Source of the DNA: an uncultured Saprospiraceae bacterium | GTDB lineage: Bacteria; Bacteroidota; Bacteroidia; Chitinophagales; Saprospiraceae | DNA length: 9,571 nucleotides | Direction: 5' to 3' | NCBI GenBank assembly: GCA_937930625.1 | Contig: CALHBW010000365.1 | Location: 1-9,571, forward strand | Made by a program: the position numbers and the translations under genes | Notes under the pieces: generated by a model | What the model saw: only the letters and a program-made list of their open reading frames with translations | Told to the model about the DNA's origin: nothing | Databases searched by the model: none | In this document: in pieces, positions 1-7,207 of the stretch | Layout of the letters: the number at the start of each line of letters is the position of its first letter | Position numbering within the stretch: the stretch's first letter is position 1

Positions 1-875
1 TACCTTTTTCATCCAATGCAAATGCGGAATTACCTTCCATTCAATTCAAAGCACAAGACTTTATTTCAAGTTCGGTAGCTGTACAAGCCGCCAAAACCGA
101 AACCGAACAACAAGGCAGCCGCTTTTGGAAATACCTGATGTGGTTGACGGCAATGGTCGGCTTTTGGGCAACAATGGCGATAAGCATCGCCGACATCACA
201 CGACACAGTAAAACACAAAAAGAGCAAGTCGCGGGACAATTTATCGGCTTGCCGACCACCATGATTTTATATTCTTTCGTAGGAATATTCGTGACCTGTG
301 CGGCTGCTACCATATTTAATGATGTATTGGTCTTGGAAGATTCACCGTGGGATCCCGTTACTTTAATTGGTAAATTGGATAATCCTTGGATAATCGTATT
401 GGCACAAATCTTTATGATTATCGCCACACTTAGTACCAATATTGCGGCTAATGTCATCGCCCCCGCCAATGCTTTTTCCAATATCAGCCCTAAAAATATT
501 TCCTTTCAAAAAGGCGGAATCATTGCCGCTATTATTGGGATTATTACCTGCCCGTGGTGGTTGATGGATGAAATTTCAGGGCTATTAATTTTCGTCAGTA
601 GTTTCCTCGGACCTATTTTAGCCATCTTGATTGGCGATTACTTTTTTGTCAGAAAAAAAGAAATTTCCACAGAAGACCTTTTTCTTCCTGACGGAAAATA
701 TACTTACCAAAACGGTTATAATATCAAAGCTTTCATTGCCTTCATCGCAGGGGTAGCGACTGCTTTAATTGGCTATGTTGTACCTTCTTTAGCAGTGCTT
801 TATAGTAGTTCGTGGTTTAGTAGTTTTGCGGTGTCTTTGGTGGTGTATTATTTGCTTTCTTGTAATAAAAAATGA
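1..875 (+). CDS. NCS1-family nucleobase:cation symporter, C-terminal part (5' end outside window)
   Basis: The reading frame is open from base 3, before the first in-frame ATG at 138, so this is the tail (about 290 residues) of a protein that is usually about 480-500 residues long. It is an inner-membrane, cation-driven importer of the NCS1 family, which carries purines, pyrimidines, allantoin or hydantoins. Family hallmarks seen: SIADITRHSKTQKEQ followed by GQFIGLPTTM, matching the family pattern of a D-(I/F)-TR-(Y/H)-(A/S) motif before a GLP turn; LSTNIAANVIAPANAFSNI, the substrate-site helix region; then FLGPILAILIGDYFFVRKK and DLFLPDGKYTYQNGYN near the end. Several hydrophobic membrane segments are visible, the last ending in a short Lys-rich tail. 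The exact substrate cannot be read because the N-terminal substrate-contact helices lie outside the window. The stop codon lies inside the left arm of a long inverted repeat. Family assignment is firm; cytosine, uracil, allantoin or hydantoin as substrate is open. Confidence 0.9.
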   Translation, partial: PFSSNANAELPSIQFKAQDFISSSVAVQAAKTETEQQGSRFWKYLMWLTAMVGFWATMAISIADITRHSKTQKEQVAGQFIGLPTTMILYSFVGIFVTCAAATIFNDVLVLEDSPWDPVTLIGKLDNPWIIVLAQIFMIIATLSTNIAANVIAPANAFSNISPKNISFQKGGIIAAIIGIITCPWWLMDEISGLLIFVSSFLGPILAILIGDYFFVRKKEISTEDLFLPDGKYTYQNGYNIKAFIAFIAGVATALIGYVVPSLAVLYSSSWFSSFAVSLVVYYLLSCNKK

Positions 876-983
876 GTAAATAAATAGCTGAATAAATGAG
901 TAGATATTTATGGTATTGTTGCATTTGGATATTGTAACATTAAAAAACATTTACTCATTTATTTATCTACCCATTTACTCATT
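871..983. repeat. Long inverted repeat with 8-nt-periodic arms after the transporter gene
   Basis: The arms at 871-902 and 952-983 are complementary at 27 of 32 positions, with one further G-T pair possible, around a 49-nt loop. The left arm reads as consecutive 8-mers: AAATGAGT (870-877), AAATAAAT, AGCTGAAT, AAATGAGT (894-901). The right arm likewise: ACTCATTT (953-960), ATTTATCT, ACCCATTT, ACTCATTC (977-984). The left arm overlaps the stop codon of the transporter. It could fold in RNA and act as a transcript 3'-end or stability element. There is no clear U-run after it, so it is not a standard intrinsic terminator. The remaining gap to fabH (984-1110) shows no convincing promoter. Confidence 0.75.
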
Positions 984-1110
984 CTCTGTAATTTTTCTAC
1001 CTTGTAATTTATTTTGTCATCATTCCTTATTCTAAAAACAGAAATCATTTATTCGCCATGCGAATAACACACAGACAACATTACACCAACATACTGATAG
1101 ACAAACAATT

Positions 1111-2100
1111 ATGTCGAAAATACGAGCCGCTATCACGGGCATACACGCATGGGTGCCTGAGTACCGACTAACCAATACCGAACTGGAAACGATGGTAGAT
1201 ACCAACGATGAGTGGATTGTATCTCGCACGGGTATCAAAGAACGTCGCATCCTGAAAGGTGAAGGATTGGGGACTTCTGATATAGGCGTAGAGGCAGTAA
1301 AAGGCTTATTGGAAAAGACGGGAACGGACGCAAAAGAAGTTGATTTTTTACTCTGCGCGACCACCACGCCCGATATGCTCTTTCCGGCTACTGCCAATAT
1401 TATTTGCGATAAAATAGGTGCAACAAATGCCTTCGGTTTTGACCTCAATGCAGCTTGTTCTGGCTTCATTTATGCTTTGACGACGGCAATGAAATTTATA
1501 GAATCCGGTACACACAAAAAGGTCGTGGTAGTCGGAGCGGATAAGATGTCTTCGATTGTTGATTACGAAGACAGGTCAACTTGTATCATCTTTGGTGACG
1601 GTGGCGGTGCAGTTTTGCTTGAGCCTACACAAGATGCGGACGGCATACACGACTCAAAGCTGTACAGCGATGGTTCGGGGGGGGTATATCTGCATCAAAA
1701 AGCAGGTGGTTCGGTACGTCCGGCTACAGCGGAGACGGTGGCAGCAAAGGAACACTACGTATTTCAAGATGGTCGTCCGGTATTCAAAGCGGCAGTGAAA
1801 GGTATGTCCGGTGCCATAAAAACAGTGCTGAAAAACAACGACCTGACCGTAGCAGATATTGATTGGCTGATTCCACATCAAGCCAATAAACGTATCATCA
1901 ACTCAGTTGGCAGTGCCATTGACATTAATCCTGAAAAGGTAGTTGTTAATATTGAAAAGTACGGAAATACGACAAGCGGTACGATTCCACTTTGCCTGTG
2001 GGAATGGGAAAATAAATTCAAAAAAGGCGATAAAATTATGCTCACTGCATTTGGAGGCGGCTTCACCTGGGGGGCGATTTATCTGACTTGGGCGTACTAA
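1111..2100 (+). CDS. fabH: 3-oxoacyl-[acyl-carrier-protein] synthase III (KAS III, FabH)
   Basis: Cytoplasmic condensing enzyme that starts type II fatty acid synthesis by joining an acyl-CoA primer (acetyl-CoA or a branched acyl-CoA) to malonyl-ACP. The 329-residue length is normal for the family. The catalytic triad is complete: Cys116 in NAACSGF, His256 in IPHQAN and Asn286 in EKYGNTTSG. Other landmarks are DTNDEWIVSRTGIKERR near residues 30-46, the FGDGGGAVLL turn at 161-170 and the C-terminal GGGFTWGAIYL. The ATG at 1111 is the natural start because the family N-terminus (MSKIRAAITG) begins there; no Shine-Dalgarno sequence is visible, which is common in Bacteroidota. It stands alone: 235 bases separate it from the transporter and 442 from susC, and the usual fatty-acid or ribosomal-protein neighbours (plsX, rpmF, fabD) are absent from the window. 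It may be one of several FabH paralogues. Its primer preference cannot be told from sequence. Confidence 0.96.
   Translation: MSKIRAAITGIHAWVPEYRLTNTELETMVDTNDEWIVSRTGIKERRILKGEGLGTSDIGVEAVKGLLEKTGTDAKEVDFLLCATTTPDMLFPATANIICDKIGATNAFGFDLNAACSGFIYALTTAMKFIESGTHKKVVVVGADKMSSIVDYEDRSTCIIFGDGGGAVLLEPTQDADGIHDSKLYSDGSGGVYLHQKAGGSVRPATAETVAAKEHYVFQDGRPVFKAAVKGMSGAIKTVLKNNDLTVADIDWLIPHQANKRIINSVGSAIDINPEKVVVNIEKYGNTTSGTIPLCLWEWENKFKKGDKIMLTAFGGGFTWGAIYLTWAY
1677..1684 (+). repeat. G8 homopolymer inside fabH
   Basis: Eight consecutive G residues span the codons for Ser189, Gly190, Gly191 and Val192 (TCG GGG GGG GTA). The frame is intact here. A gain or loss of one G would truncate FabH before the His and Asn catalytic residues. 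Tracts of this length are prone to replication or sequencing slippage; whether that happens here is unknown. Confidence 0.6.
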
Positions 2101-2453
2101 TGCGATATTTTAACACATAAAATTTTATAGTTTTTGATTTGTAATAAAAAAATCACTTAATTTTCTAAAAATCAGACTGTTACCACGTATAATAAATTAA
2201 CAAGCTCATAACAATTTTGTTATAGAATAGTTACTAAGCAAGTTCACTAACTTGCTTTGAATACCTAAATATTGTAACTTGGGTAACGTAAGCCTCAAAA
2301 GAGATTATCATCATCTCGACTTACCAACACAAACTATTTTACAATAATTCCATCATTTTATTAAATGATAGATTACTTTCTATTTGAACAGTAGTTTATC
2401 AGAGTTTTTATGCTATTCTGATATGTTTTTTATAAAAAATTAGCATAAATCCT
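2101..2453. other. AT-rich non-coding region upstream of susC with several small hairpins
   Basis: No gene is supported here. Besides the 9-bp hairpin listed separately, I see: a 7-bp arm pair with a 2-nt loop (ATAACAA at 2208-2214, TTGTTAT at 2217-2223); three nested short helices at 2271-2277/2339-2345, 2288-2292/2320-2324 and 2301-2305/2313-2317; a 7-bp hairpin with TATT loop (ATCATTT 2352-2358, AAATGAT 2363-2369); and a T6-AT-A6 palindrome near 2425-2438 flanked by TGCTA (2411-2415) and TAGCA (2441-2445). The last lies just upstream of the -7 box, where a regulator could bind. Short palindromes are easy to find by chance in DNA this AT-rich, so only their clustering is notable. Confidence 0.45.
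2236..2257. terminator. Perfect 9-bp hairpin with 4-nt loop, between fabH and susC
   Basis: AAGCAAGTT (2236-2244) and AACTTGCTT (2249-2257) are exact reverse complements around the loop CACT. It lies 135 bases after the fabH stop. It could end or stabilise the fabH transcript, or be a protein-binding site for susC control. It lacks a following T-run on either strand, so intrinsic termination is not well supported. Confidence 0.4.
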
Positions 2454-2461
2454 TATATTTG
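2454..2461 (+). promoter_or_regulatory. Bacteroidota-type -7 promoter box for susC
   Basis: TATATTTG matches exactly the TAnnTTTG -7 element of the Bacteroidota housekeeping sigma factor. A TTTG -33 element is not present at the expected distance of about 19-21 bases upstream, where a T/A palindrome lies instead. If it is used, transcription would start near 2468 and leave a leader of about 75 bases before the ATG at 2543. The TTG inside this box is in frame with susC but would be the promoter, not a start codon. Confidence 0.5.
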
Positions 2462-2542
2462 AAAATTAAAAACACCATTGAAAACACAAATCAAATGTAC
2501 TTTCTCAATTTATTTTTTAACCAAAAATCAATCTATAAGCGT

Positions 2543-5500
2543 ATGAAACATTTCTTTTTGGTTTTCGCGATGCTGCTTTTAGGCTTTACAACGGTCATGG
2601 CACAGCGCACCATTACGGGAACAGTCACAGACGAAAATGGCGAAACCGTTCCATTCGCCAATGTCTTCGTTGAAGGCACGACTACCGGAACAACTACCGA
2701 CATGGACGGTAATTACACCCTCGAAATTCCCGCAGAAGCCGAGGGCGGCACCATCGTTGTATCCTTCACGGGTTACGAGGATTTCAAACAAGCCATTGGC
2801 TCAGATGCCAGTATCAATGCACTACTTACTACGGGTGTATCGCTCGAAGAAGTCGTTTTGATAGGCTATGCACCTCAAAAGCGGAAAGACATTACAGGCT
2901 CGGTATCTTCCATTTCTTCTGAAGATATTGAGGACGTGCCGCTTCCAAGCCTTGAAACGGCTTTGCAAGGAACGGCTGCGGGGGTCTATGTCAATAAAAA
3001 TTCGGGCAAACCCGGTGGAGGTATTGATGTAAATATCCGTGGAAGAACTTCCATTTCTGCTTCCAATCAACCGCTTTATGTGGTGGATGGTGTACCTATC
3101 ATTTCAGGTGATAATTTTGACTTCTCGCAAACCGGTATAGGAGGAAGTGAGATTTCTGTAATTTCTGACCTCAATCCGGACGATATCGAATCTATTGAAG
3201 TCCTCAAAGACGCCTCTACAGCCGCTATATATGGTTCGCGGGCTGCCAACGGTGTGGTACTCATTACCACCAAACGAGGAAAAGCCGGTGAAACTAAAGT
3301 GGATTTTAATGCCTCTTACGGAAATGCTTGGCTGCCAAAGGGTATTGATGCAATATCAGGTCCTGAGTATGAGGATTATTCAGTCGAATTGTGGGGACCA
3401 CTGCTTGACCAATTGGGATTAGAGCGTTCATGGCAGTCTATCCAAGATAATCTGCTTGGTCCGGTCGGAGATGCTGATACCAACTGGCAAGATGAGGTGT
3501 TCCGCATGGCACCATTGCAAGAGTATGGCATAGGTATTTCCGGTGGTTCGGAATCTACCAAAATTTATGCTTCCTTGGGCTACAAAGATGAGCAGGGCAT
3601 TATCAAAAGTTCGGGTTTTCAGCGTTTCTCCGGGCGGCTTAATGTCGATCACCTGATTTCCGAAAAACTTGCATTCGGTATGAATATGGGGTACAATCGT
3701 ACCGATACCGACCAAGTACAAAATGACAACAACATCTACGGTGTATTAGGAGCAACCTTGCTCATTCCGCCTGTTGTACCGATTACGAGAGACGACGGTA
3801 GCTGGGGATCTGCCTTCGGTATCGAAAATGCTGCCGCGGCAGTAACGGATTACCAAAACAATATCATCAGAGGACGCTTTACGGGTAATGTATTCGGAAA
3901 GTGGAATATTACTGACTTTTTGAGCTTTAAAGCTTCACTCGGTACTGATTTTATTGATTTGGATGAACGAGTTATCGAACCACGCACCTTGCAGTCTTCT
4001 GCTACCGGACGACGTGTAGATGCCACCGTCAAAAATGAAAGATTCATCCACGAATACAACTTGATTTTCAACAAATCATTTGTAAAGAATAACATTCAAG
4101 TGGTCGCCGGTACTAGTTTTCAGGAAGATAAAATCAATAGCACTTTTACAGAAACAGTTGATTTCCCAACGGATGATTTCACCGGATTATCCTCCGGAGC
4201 AACTCCCGTAACGACCAATGGAGGGTTCACAGGAGACAACCTCCAATCTTACTTCGGAAATTTCAATTATAATTTTGACAGCAGATATTATGTTACGGGT
4301 ACTTTCCGTGTAGATGGTTCGTCGAGATTTGTCAACAACAAGTGGGGGTACTTTCCCGGTGTATCTGTAGGTTGGAACATTTCCGAAGAAAACTTCCTGA
4401 AAAATGGTCCTTTCGACCTCCTCAAAATACGAGCAGGATGGGGACAAACCGGTAATAATACTATCGGTAATTTTGCTGCCCGACAACTGTATGGAGGAGG
4501 CGCAAATTATCAGGATGTGCCCGGTACCAGACCCTCGCAAATAGGAAATCCTGACTTGGTATGGGAAACTACTACGCAGACCAACCTAGGTTTAGATTTT
4601 GGTATATTAAATGGAAGACTCGGCGGTAGTCTTGATTTCTACATCAAAGACACAGAAGATTTATTGTTGCCTCAACCCGTCCCGACAACCTCCGGCTTCC
4701 TTGATGTACTAGCCAATGTCGGTGAAATGCGAAATAGTGGGGTAGATTTATCTCTAAACTCAGCGAATATCAAAAAAGATAACTTTACATGGACCACTAC
4801 ATTTACTTTAGGCTATGTTAAAAACGAAGTCCTTAAAATTGTAGATGGTGTCCCATTTGACAGAGGTTTCGCTAACAGAATTGCAGAAGGACGTCCAATG
4901 GGAAGTTTCTTTGGACATGTTACCGACGGGATTTTCCAAAATCAAGCGGAAATTGATGCACATGCTTCACAACCCAATGCCGCTCCCGGCGATATTCGAT
5001 TTATGGACATTAGCGGTGGTGCAGGTGAAGACAACATAGTCGGTACTGCCGACGACCTCCCGCCCGATGGTGTTATCAATGATGCTGATAGAACCTATAT
5101 CGGCAAAGCACTGCCTGATTTTACGGGTGGTTTGAGAAATCAACTTACTTTCTATGGTGTTGACCTCAATTTCTTCTTCCAGTTTGCCACCGGTGTCCAA
5201 ATTTATAATAATAATCTTGCATTTACAGAAGGAATGAACAGCGTATTCGCGCCCTCGCGCAATGCATGGGAAAACAGATGGCAGCAGGAAGGTGACCAAA
5301 CGGATATCCCACGCCTAGTGAGAAATGACCCGAATAGCAACCGCCGCGACTCTGACCGATTCGTAGAAAATGGTGATTATTTGCGTCTCAAAACCCTCAC
5401 TTTGGGTTACACACTTCCTTCGGATGTTACTAAAAACATTGGCGTTCGCAGAGCGAGAATTTATATGAGTGGTTTCAACTTGTTCACCTTCACGGAATAT

Positions 5501-5617
5501 TCAGGCTTCGACCCGGAAGTCAATATTTTTGATGGTAGTAATACCGCATTGGGAACTGATTTCTTAACCTTCCCGCAAGCGCGTTCAGTGGTATTCGGGA
5601 TTAATGTTGGGTTCTAA
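2543..5617 (+). CDS. SusC/RagA-type TonB-dependent outer-membrane receptor
   Basis: Outer-membrane beta-barrel that imports a bound ligand using TonB energy, together with the SusD lipoprotein encoded next. From the ATG at 2543 the protein has 1024 residues. Order: signal peptide (about 1-20/21, MKHFFLVFAMLLLGFTTVMAQ); carboxypeptidase-regulatory-like domain (about 22-97, RTITGTVTDENGE through SFTGYEDF); the conserved linker VVLIGYAPQKRKDITGSVSS, normally VVVGYGTQ(K/R)K in the family; plug domain with the SusC signature SASNQPLYVVDGVP at about 172-185; then a barrel of about 770 residues ending in FGINVGF, a terminal Phe as expected for insertion by BamA. Length is typical. An in-frame TTG at 2459 gives 28 extra residues, but it sits in the -7 box and would bury the signal peptide, so 2543 is preferred. 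No STN domain is present, so anti-sigma-controlled regulation is not indicated. The ligand cannot be inferred: no degradative enzyme lies nearby. Confidence 0.95.
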   Translation: MKHFFLVFAMLLLGFTTVMAQRTITGTVTDENGETVPFANVFVEGTTTGTTTDMDGNYTLEIPAEAEGGTIVVSFTGYEDFKQAIGSDASINALLTTGVSLEEVVLIGYAPQKRKDITGSVSSISSEDIEDVPLPSLETALQGTAAGVYVNKNSGKPGGGIDVNIRGRTSISASNQPLYVVDGVPIISGDNFDFSQTGIGGSEISVISDLNPDDIESIEVLKDASTAAIYGSRAANGVVLITTKRGKAGETKVDFNASYGNAWLPKGIDAISGPEYEDYSVELWGPLLDQLGLERSWQSIQDNLLGPVGDADTNWQDEVFRMAPLQEYGIGISGGSESTKIYASLGYKDEQGIIKSSGFQRFSGRLNVDHLISEKLAFGMNMGYNRTDTDQVQNDNNIYGVLGATLLIPPVVPITRDDGSWGSAFGIENAAAAVTDYQNNIIRGRFTGNVFGKWNITDFLSFKASLGTDFIDLDERVIEPRTLQSSATGRRVDATVKNERFIHEYNLIFNKSFVKNNIQVVAGTSFQEDKINSTFTETVDFPTDDFTGLSSGATPVTTNGGFTGDNLQSYFGNFNYNFDSRYYVTGTFRVDGSSRFVNNKWGYFPGVSVGWNISEENFLKNGPFDLLKIRAGWGQTGNNTIGNFAARQLYGGGANYQDVPGTRPSQIGNPDLVWETTTQTNLGLDFGILNGRLGGSLDFYIKDTEDLLLPQPVPTTSGFLDVLANVGEMRNSGVDLSLNSANIKKDNFTWTTTFTLGYVKNEVLKIVDGVPFDRGFANRIAEGRPMGSFFGHVTDGIFQNQAEIDAHASQPNAAPGDIRFMDISGGAGEDNIVGTADDLPPDGVINDADRTYIGKALPDFTGGLRNQLTFYGVDLNFFFQFATGVQIYNNNLAFTEGMNSVFAPSRNAWENRWQQEGDQTDIPRLVRNDPNSNRRDSDRFVENGDYLRLKTLTLGYTLPSDVTKNIGVRRARIYMSGFNLFTFTEYSGFDPEVNIFDGSNTALGTDFLTFPQARSVVFGINVGF

Positions 5618-5620
5618 ATT

Positions 5621-5673
5621 CGTTCTATGTTCGTCGTACTTTGTTCTATGTTAAAAATCAACAAAGTACGACG
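5621..5673. terminator. Perfect 14-bp hairpin and 7-nt word array between susC and susD
   Basis: CGTCGTACTTTGTT (5632-5645) and AACAAAGTACGACG (5660-5673) pair perfectly around a 14-nt loop, starting 14 bases after the susC stop. The left side runs in 7-nt steps: GTTCTAT (5622-5628), GTTCGTC, GTACTTT, GTTCTAT (5643-5649), GTTAAAA. No U-run follows, so complete termination is doubtful. Partial termination or protection of the susC mRNA 3' end would lower or decouple SusD expression. The remaining 113 bases to susD are AT-rich, with only a weak 9-bp inverted pair (5720-5728/5767-5775) and no exact TAnnTTTG box. Confidence 0.6.
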
Positions 5674-5786
5674 AGCCAACACTTTGTTAATTATCTCAAT
5701 GTATTGATTGTGAAATTACATGATTGTTAAATAAACACAATTTACAATTAAATCATTTTGCAATCAAACAATCATAAAACATAATT

Positions 5787-7121
5787 ATGAAAATAAATAA
5801 TTTTTTAATATTACTTGTAGTTATATCGCTTGGTCTGTTCTCATGTGCGGAATTGGAAGATGTAGCTCCTATCAATTCTATTCCAACGGAAGCCGCTATC
5901 ACTAGCGAAGCCTCGGCAGAAGCCGCACTCAATGGCGTGTATAGCGAAGTACAGGATGGTACACTCGCCTTCGACGGCTGGTTGGCACTACCCCAATTTT
6001 TCTCCGATGAAGCTGATGCTACGGGTACGTTTCCGACCCGTTTGGAATTTGGTAATCTAAATATTTTTCCTGCAAACGGTACGATGGCGGCTGTATTTTC
6101 GGATTTATATGAAATCATCAACGTTGCGAATAACGTGATTACGCTCGTACCGGGCGTAATTGAAGATGGCTTTGAAGATGAAGAAAAAAATGATATTGTA
6201 GCAGAAGCAAAATTCCTCCGCGCACAGACTTATCTGCATTTAGTAACATTATGGCAAGAAGTACCGCTTGTACTTACGCCTACTACTGACGTCGGCGAAG
6301 TACTGAATGTGTCAGTCAGTTCTAAGGATAATATTTACAATCAAATTAAAGCAGACCTAAACGATGCTGTCTCAAATCTAACTGCTGCTACTTCTCAGTT
6401 TAGAGCTAGCCAACAGGCGGCAAATGCTTTGTTAGCGCGTGTTGCTTTGTATCAAGGCAATTGGGCAGAAGCACAATCCAAAGCTGAAGGTGTACTTGGT
6501 GCAGGCTTTGATTTGACAACTGTTCCTTATCTTGACGACCAGATTTATTCGCTCAATTTCACTACAAATGACGGTAATAATCTGGGCTTCTTTTACGGAC
6601 CTTCGGACTTGGGCGGTAGATATTCTATCGGGCCTAATCCGGCATTAATAGCCGCCTTTGAGCCGGGTGATGCTCGATTTGCTGTTACACTCGACACCAG
6701 CTCATTTACCGTAGCTTATGGTTTAAAATATCCAAGTTTTTCAGCAGCGAACGCAGGTGTAGCTGACGATCCGATTTATTTCATTCGTCATGCAGAAATG
6801 GTTTTAATTGCTGCTGAGGCTGCTGCCGAACAAGGTGATTTTGCAACAGCGAGTACTTACTTCAATCAAGTCAGAACTCGTGCGGGATTGGCTGAAATCA
6901 CATTGGATTCTGACAATTATGTAGATGCTATTTTGAAAGAGCGTTTTACGGAATTTGCTTTTGAAGGACCACAACGTTTGATTGATTTGCGTCGTCGCGG
7001 CAAAGCAGAGGAAGTACTCGGACCATTGGGTTACGATGCTTGTGATGCGGTGTGGCCTTTACCACAGCGAGATGTTGATAGGAATGTTAACTTACAGCAG
7101 AATAATTGTTGTAATTGTTAA
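5787..7121 (+). CDS. SusD/RagB-family outer-membrane lipoprotein
   Basis: Surface-exposed nutrient-binding lipoprotein that forms the lid of the SusC barrel. The N-terminus is a lipoprotein signal with lipobox LFSC, so Cys20 would be acylated; the following AELED is acidic, compatible with a Bacteroidota surface-export signal. Family landmarks: an N-terminal SusD-like region with EAALNGVYSEVQDG (about 45-58) and EAKFLRAQTYLHLVTLWQEVPLV (about 140-162); helical repeat-like segments such as QQAANALLARVALYQGNWAEA (209-229); and the C-terminal RagB/SusD block RHAEMVLIAAEAAAEQGD, FNQVRTRAGL, ILKERFTEFAFEGPQRLIDLRRRGKA and AVWPLPQRDVDRNVNL (335-436). At 444 residues it is on the short side for a family often of 450-600. 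The extreme C-terminus, NNCCNC, is odd: SusD proteins commonly stop soon after a QNPGY-like end. The first ATG gives a good signal peptide, which supports this start. It is very probably co-expressed with susC despite the 169-base gap and hairpin. Confidence 0.94.
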   Translation: MKINNFLILLVVISLGLFSCAELEDVAPINSIPTEAAITSEASAEAALNGVYSEVQDGTLAFDGWLALPQFFSDEADATGTFPTRLEFGNLNIFPANGTMAAVFSDLYEIINVANNVITLVPGVIEDGFEDEEKNDIVAEAKFLRAQTYLHLVTLWQEVPLVLTPTTDVGEVLNVSVSSKDNIYNQIKADLNDAVSNLTAATSQFRASQQAANALLARVALYQGNWAEAQSKAEGVLGAGFDLTTVPYLDDQIYSLNFTTNDGNNLGFFYGPSDLGGRYSIGPNPALIAAFEPGDARFAVTLDTSSFTVAYGLKYPSFSAANAGVADDPIYFIRHAEMVLIAAEAAAEQGDFATASTYFNQVRTRAGLAEITLDSDNYVDAILKERFTEFAFEGPQRLIDLRRRGKAEEVLGPLGYDACDAVWPLPQRDVDRNVNLQQNNCCNC

Positions 7122-7133
7122 TATTATTAGAAA

Positions 7134-7202
7134 TTCATAGCCGATAGTTCATGGTTCATAGAAAATGTAGTAAAAATCACATTTTCTAAACCATGAACTA
7201 TC
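7134..7202. repeat. Heptamer array and 24-bp hairpin downstream of susD
   Basis: The arms at 7143-7168 and 7179-7202 pair over 24 bp, with a 2-nt bulge (CA) in the left arm and a 10-nt loop. The left side is a chain of 7-mers in exact register: TTCATAG (7134-7140), CCGATAG, TTCATGG (7148-7154), TTCATAG (7155-7161), AAAATGT. It starts 12 bases after the susD stop. It can fold strongly in RNA from either strand and could mark the 3' end of the susCD message. There is no T-run downstream. Confidence 0.7.
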
Positions 7203-7207
7203 AACTA

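Noticed and set aside
138..140. ATG at 138 as the start of the transporter
   Set aside because: The upstream frame is open to base 3 and the protein would lack about 200 N-terminal residues of the NCS1 fold, so the gene begins outside the window.
1032..1469. Antisense reading frame of 145 codons opposite fabH
   Set aside because: It mirrors the strong codon bias of fabH on the other strand and resembles no protein I know; the same holds for the other overlapping frames opposite susC, susD, the transporter and the lamin-tail gene.
2459..2542. TTG start at 2459 giving a 1052-residue SusC
   Set aside because: The TTG is the last part of an exact TAnnTTTG promoter box, and the extra 28 residues would place charged sequence before a clean signal peptide that begins at the ATG at 2543.
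5632..5673. Standard intrinsic terminator after susC
   Set aside because: The stem is perfect but no U-run follows, and susD downstream needs the transcript or a promoter that I cannot find; it is kept only as a possible partial terminator.
2543..7121. A polysaccharide utilization locus
   Set aside because: Only the susC/susD pair is present. No glycoside hydrolase, lyase, sulfatase, SusE/F protein or sensor/regulator lies in the window, and the downstream gene is convergent.
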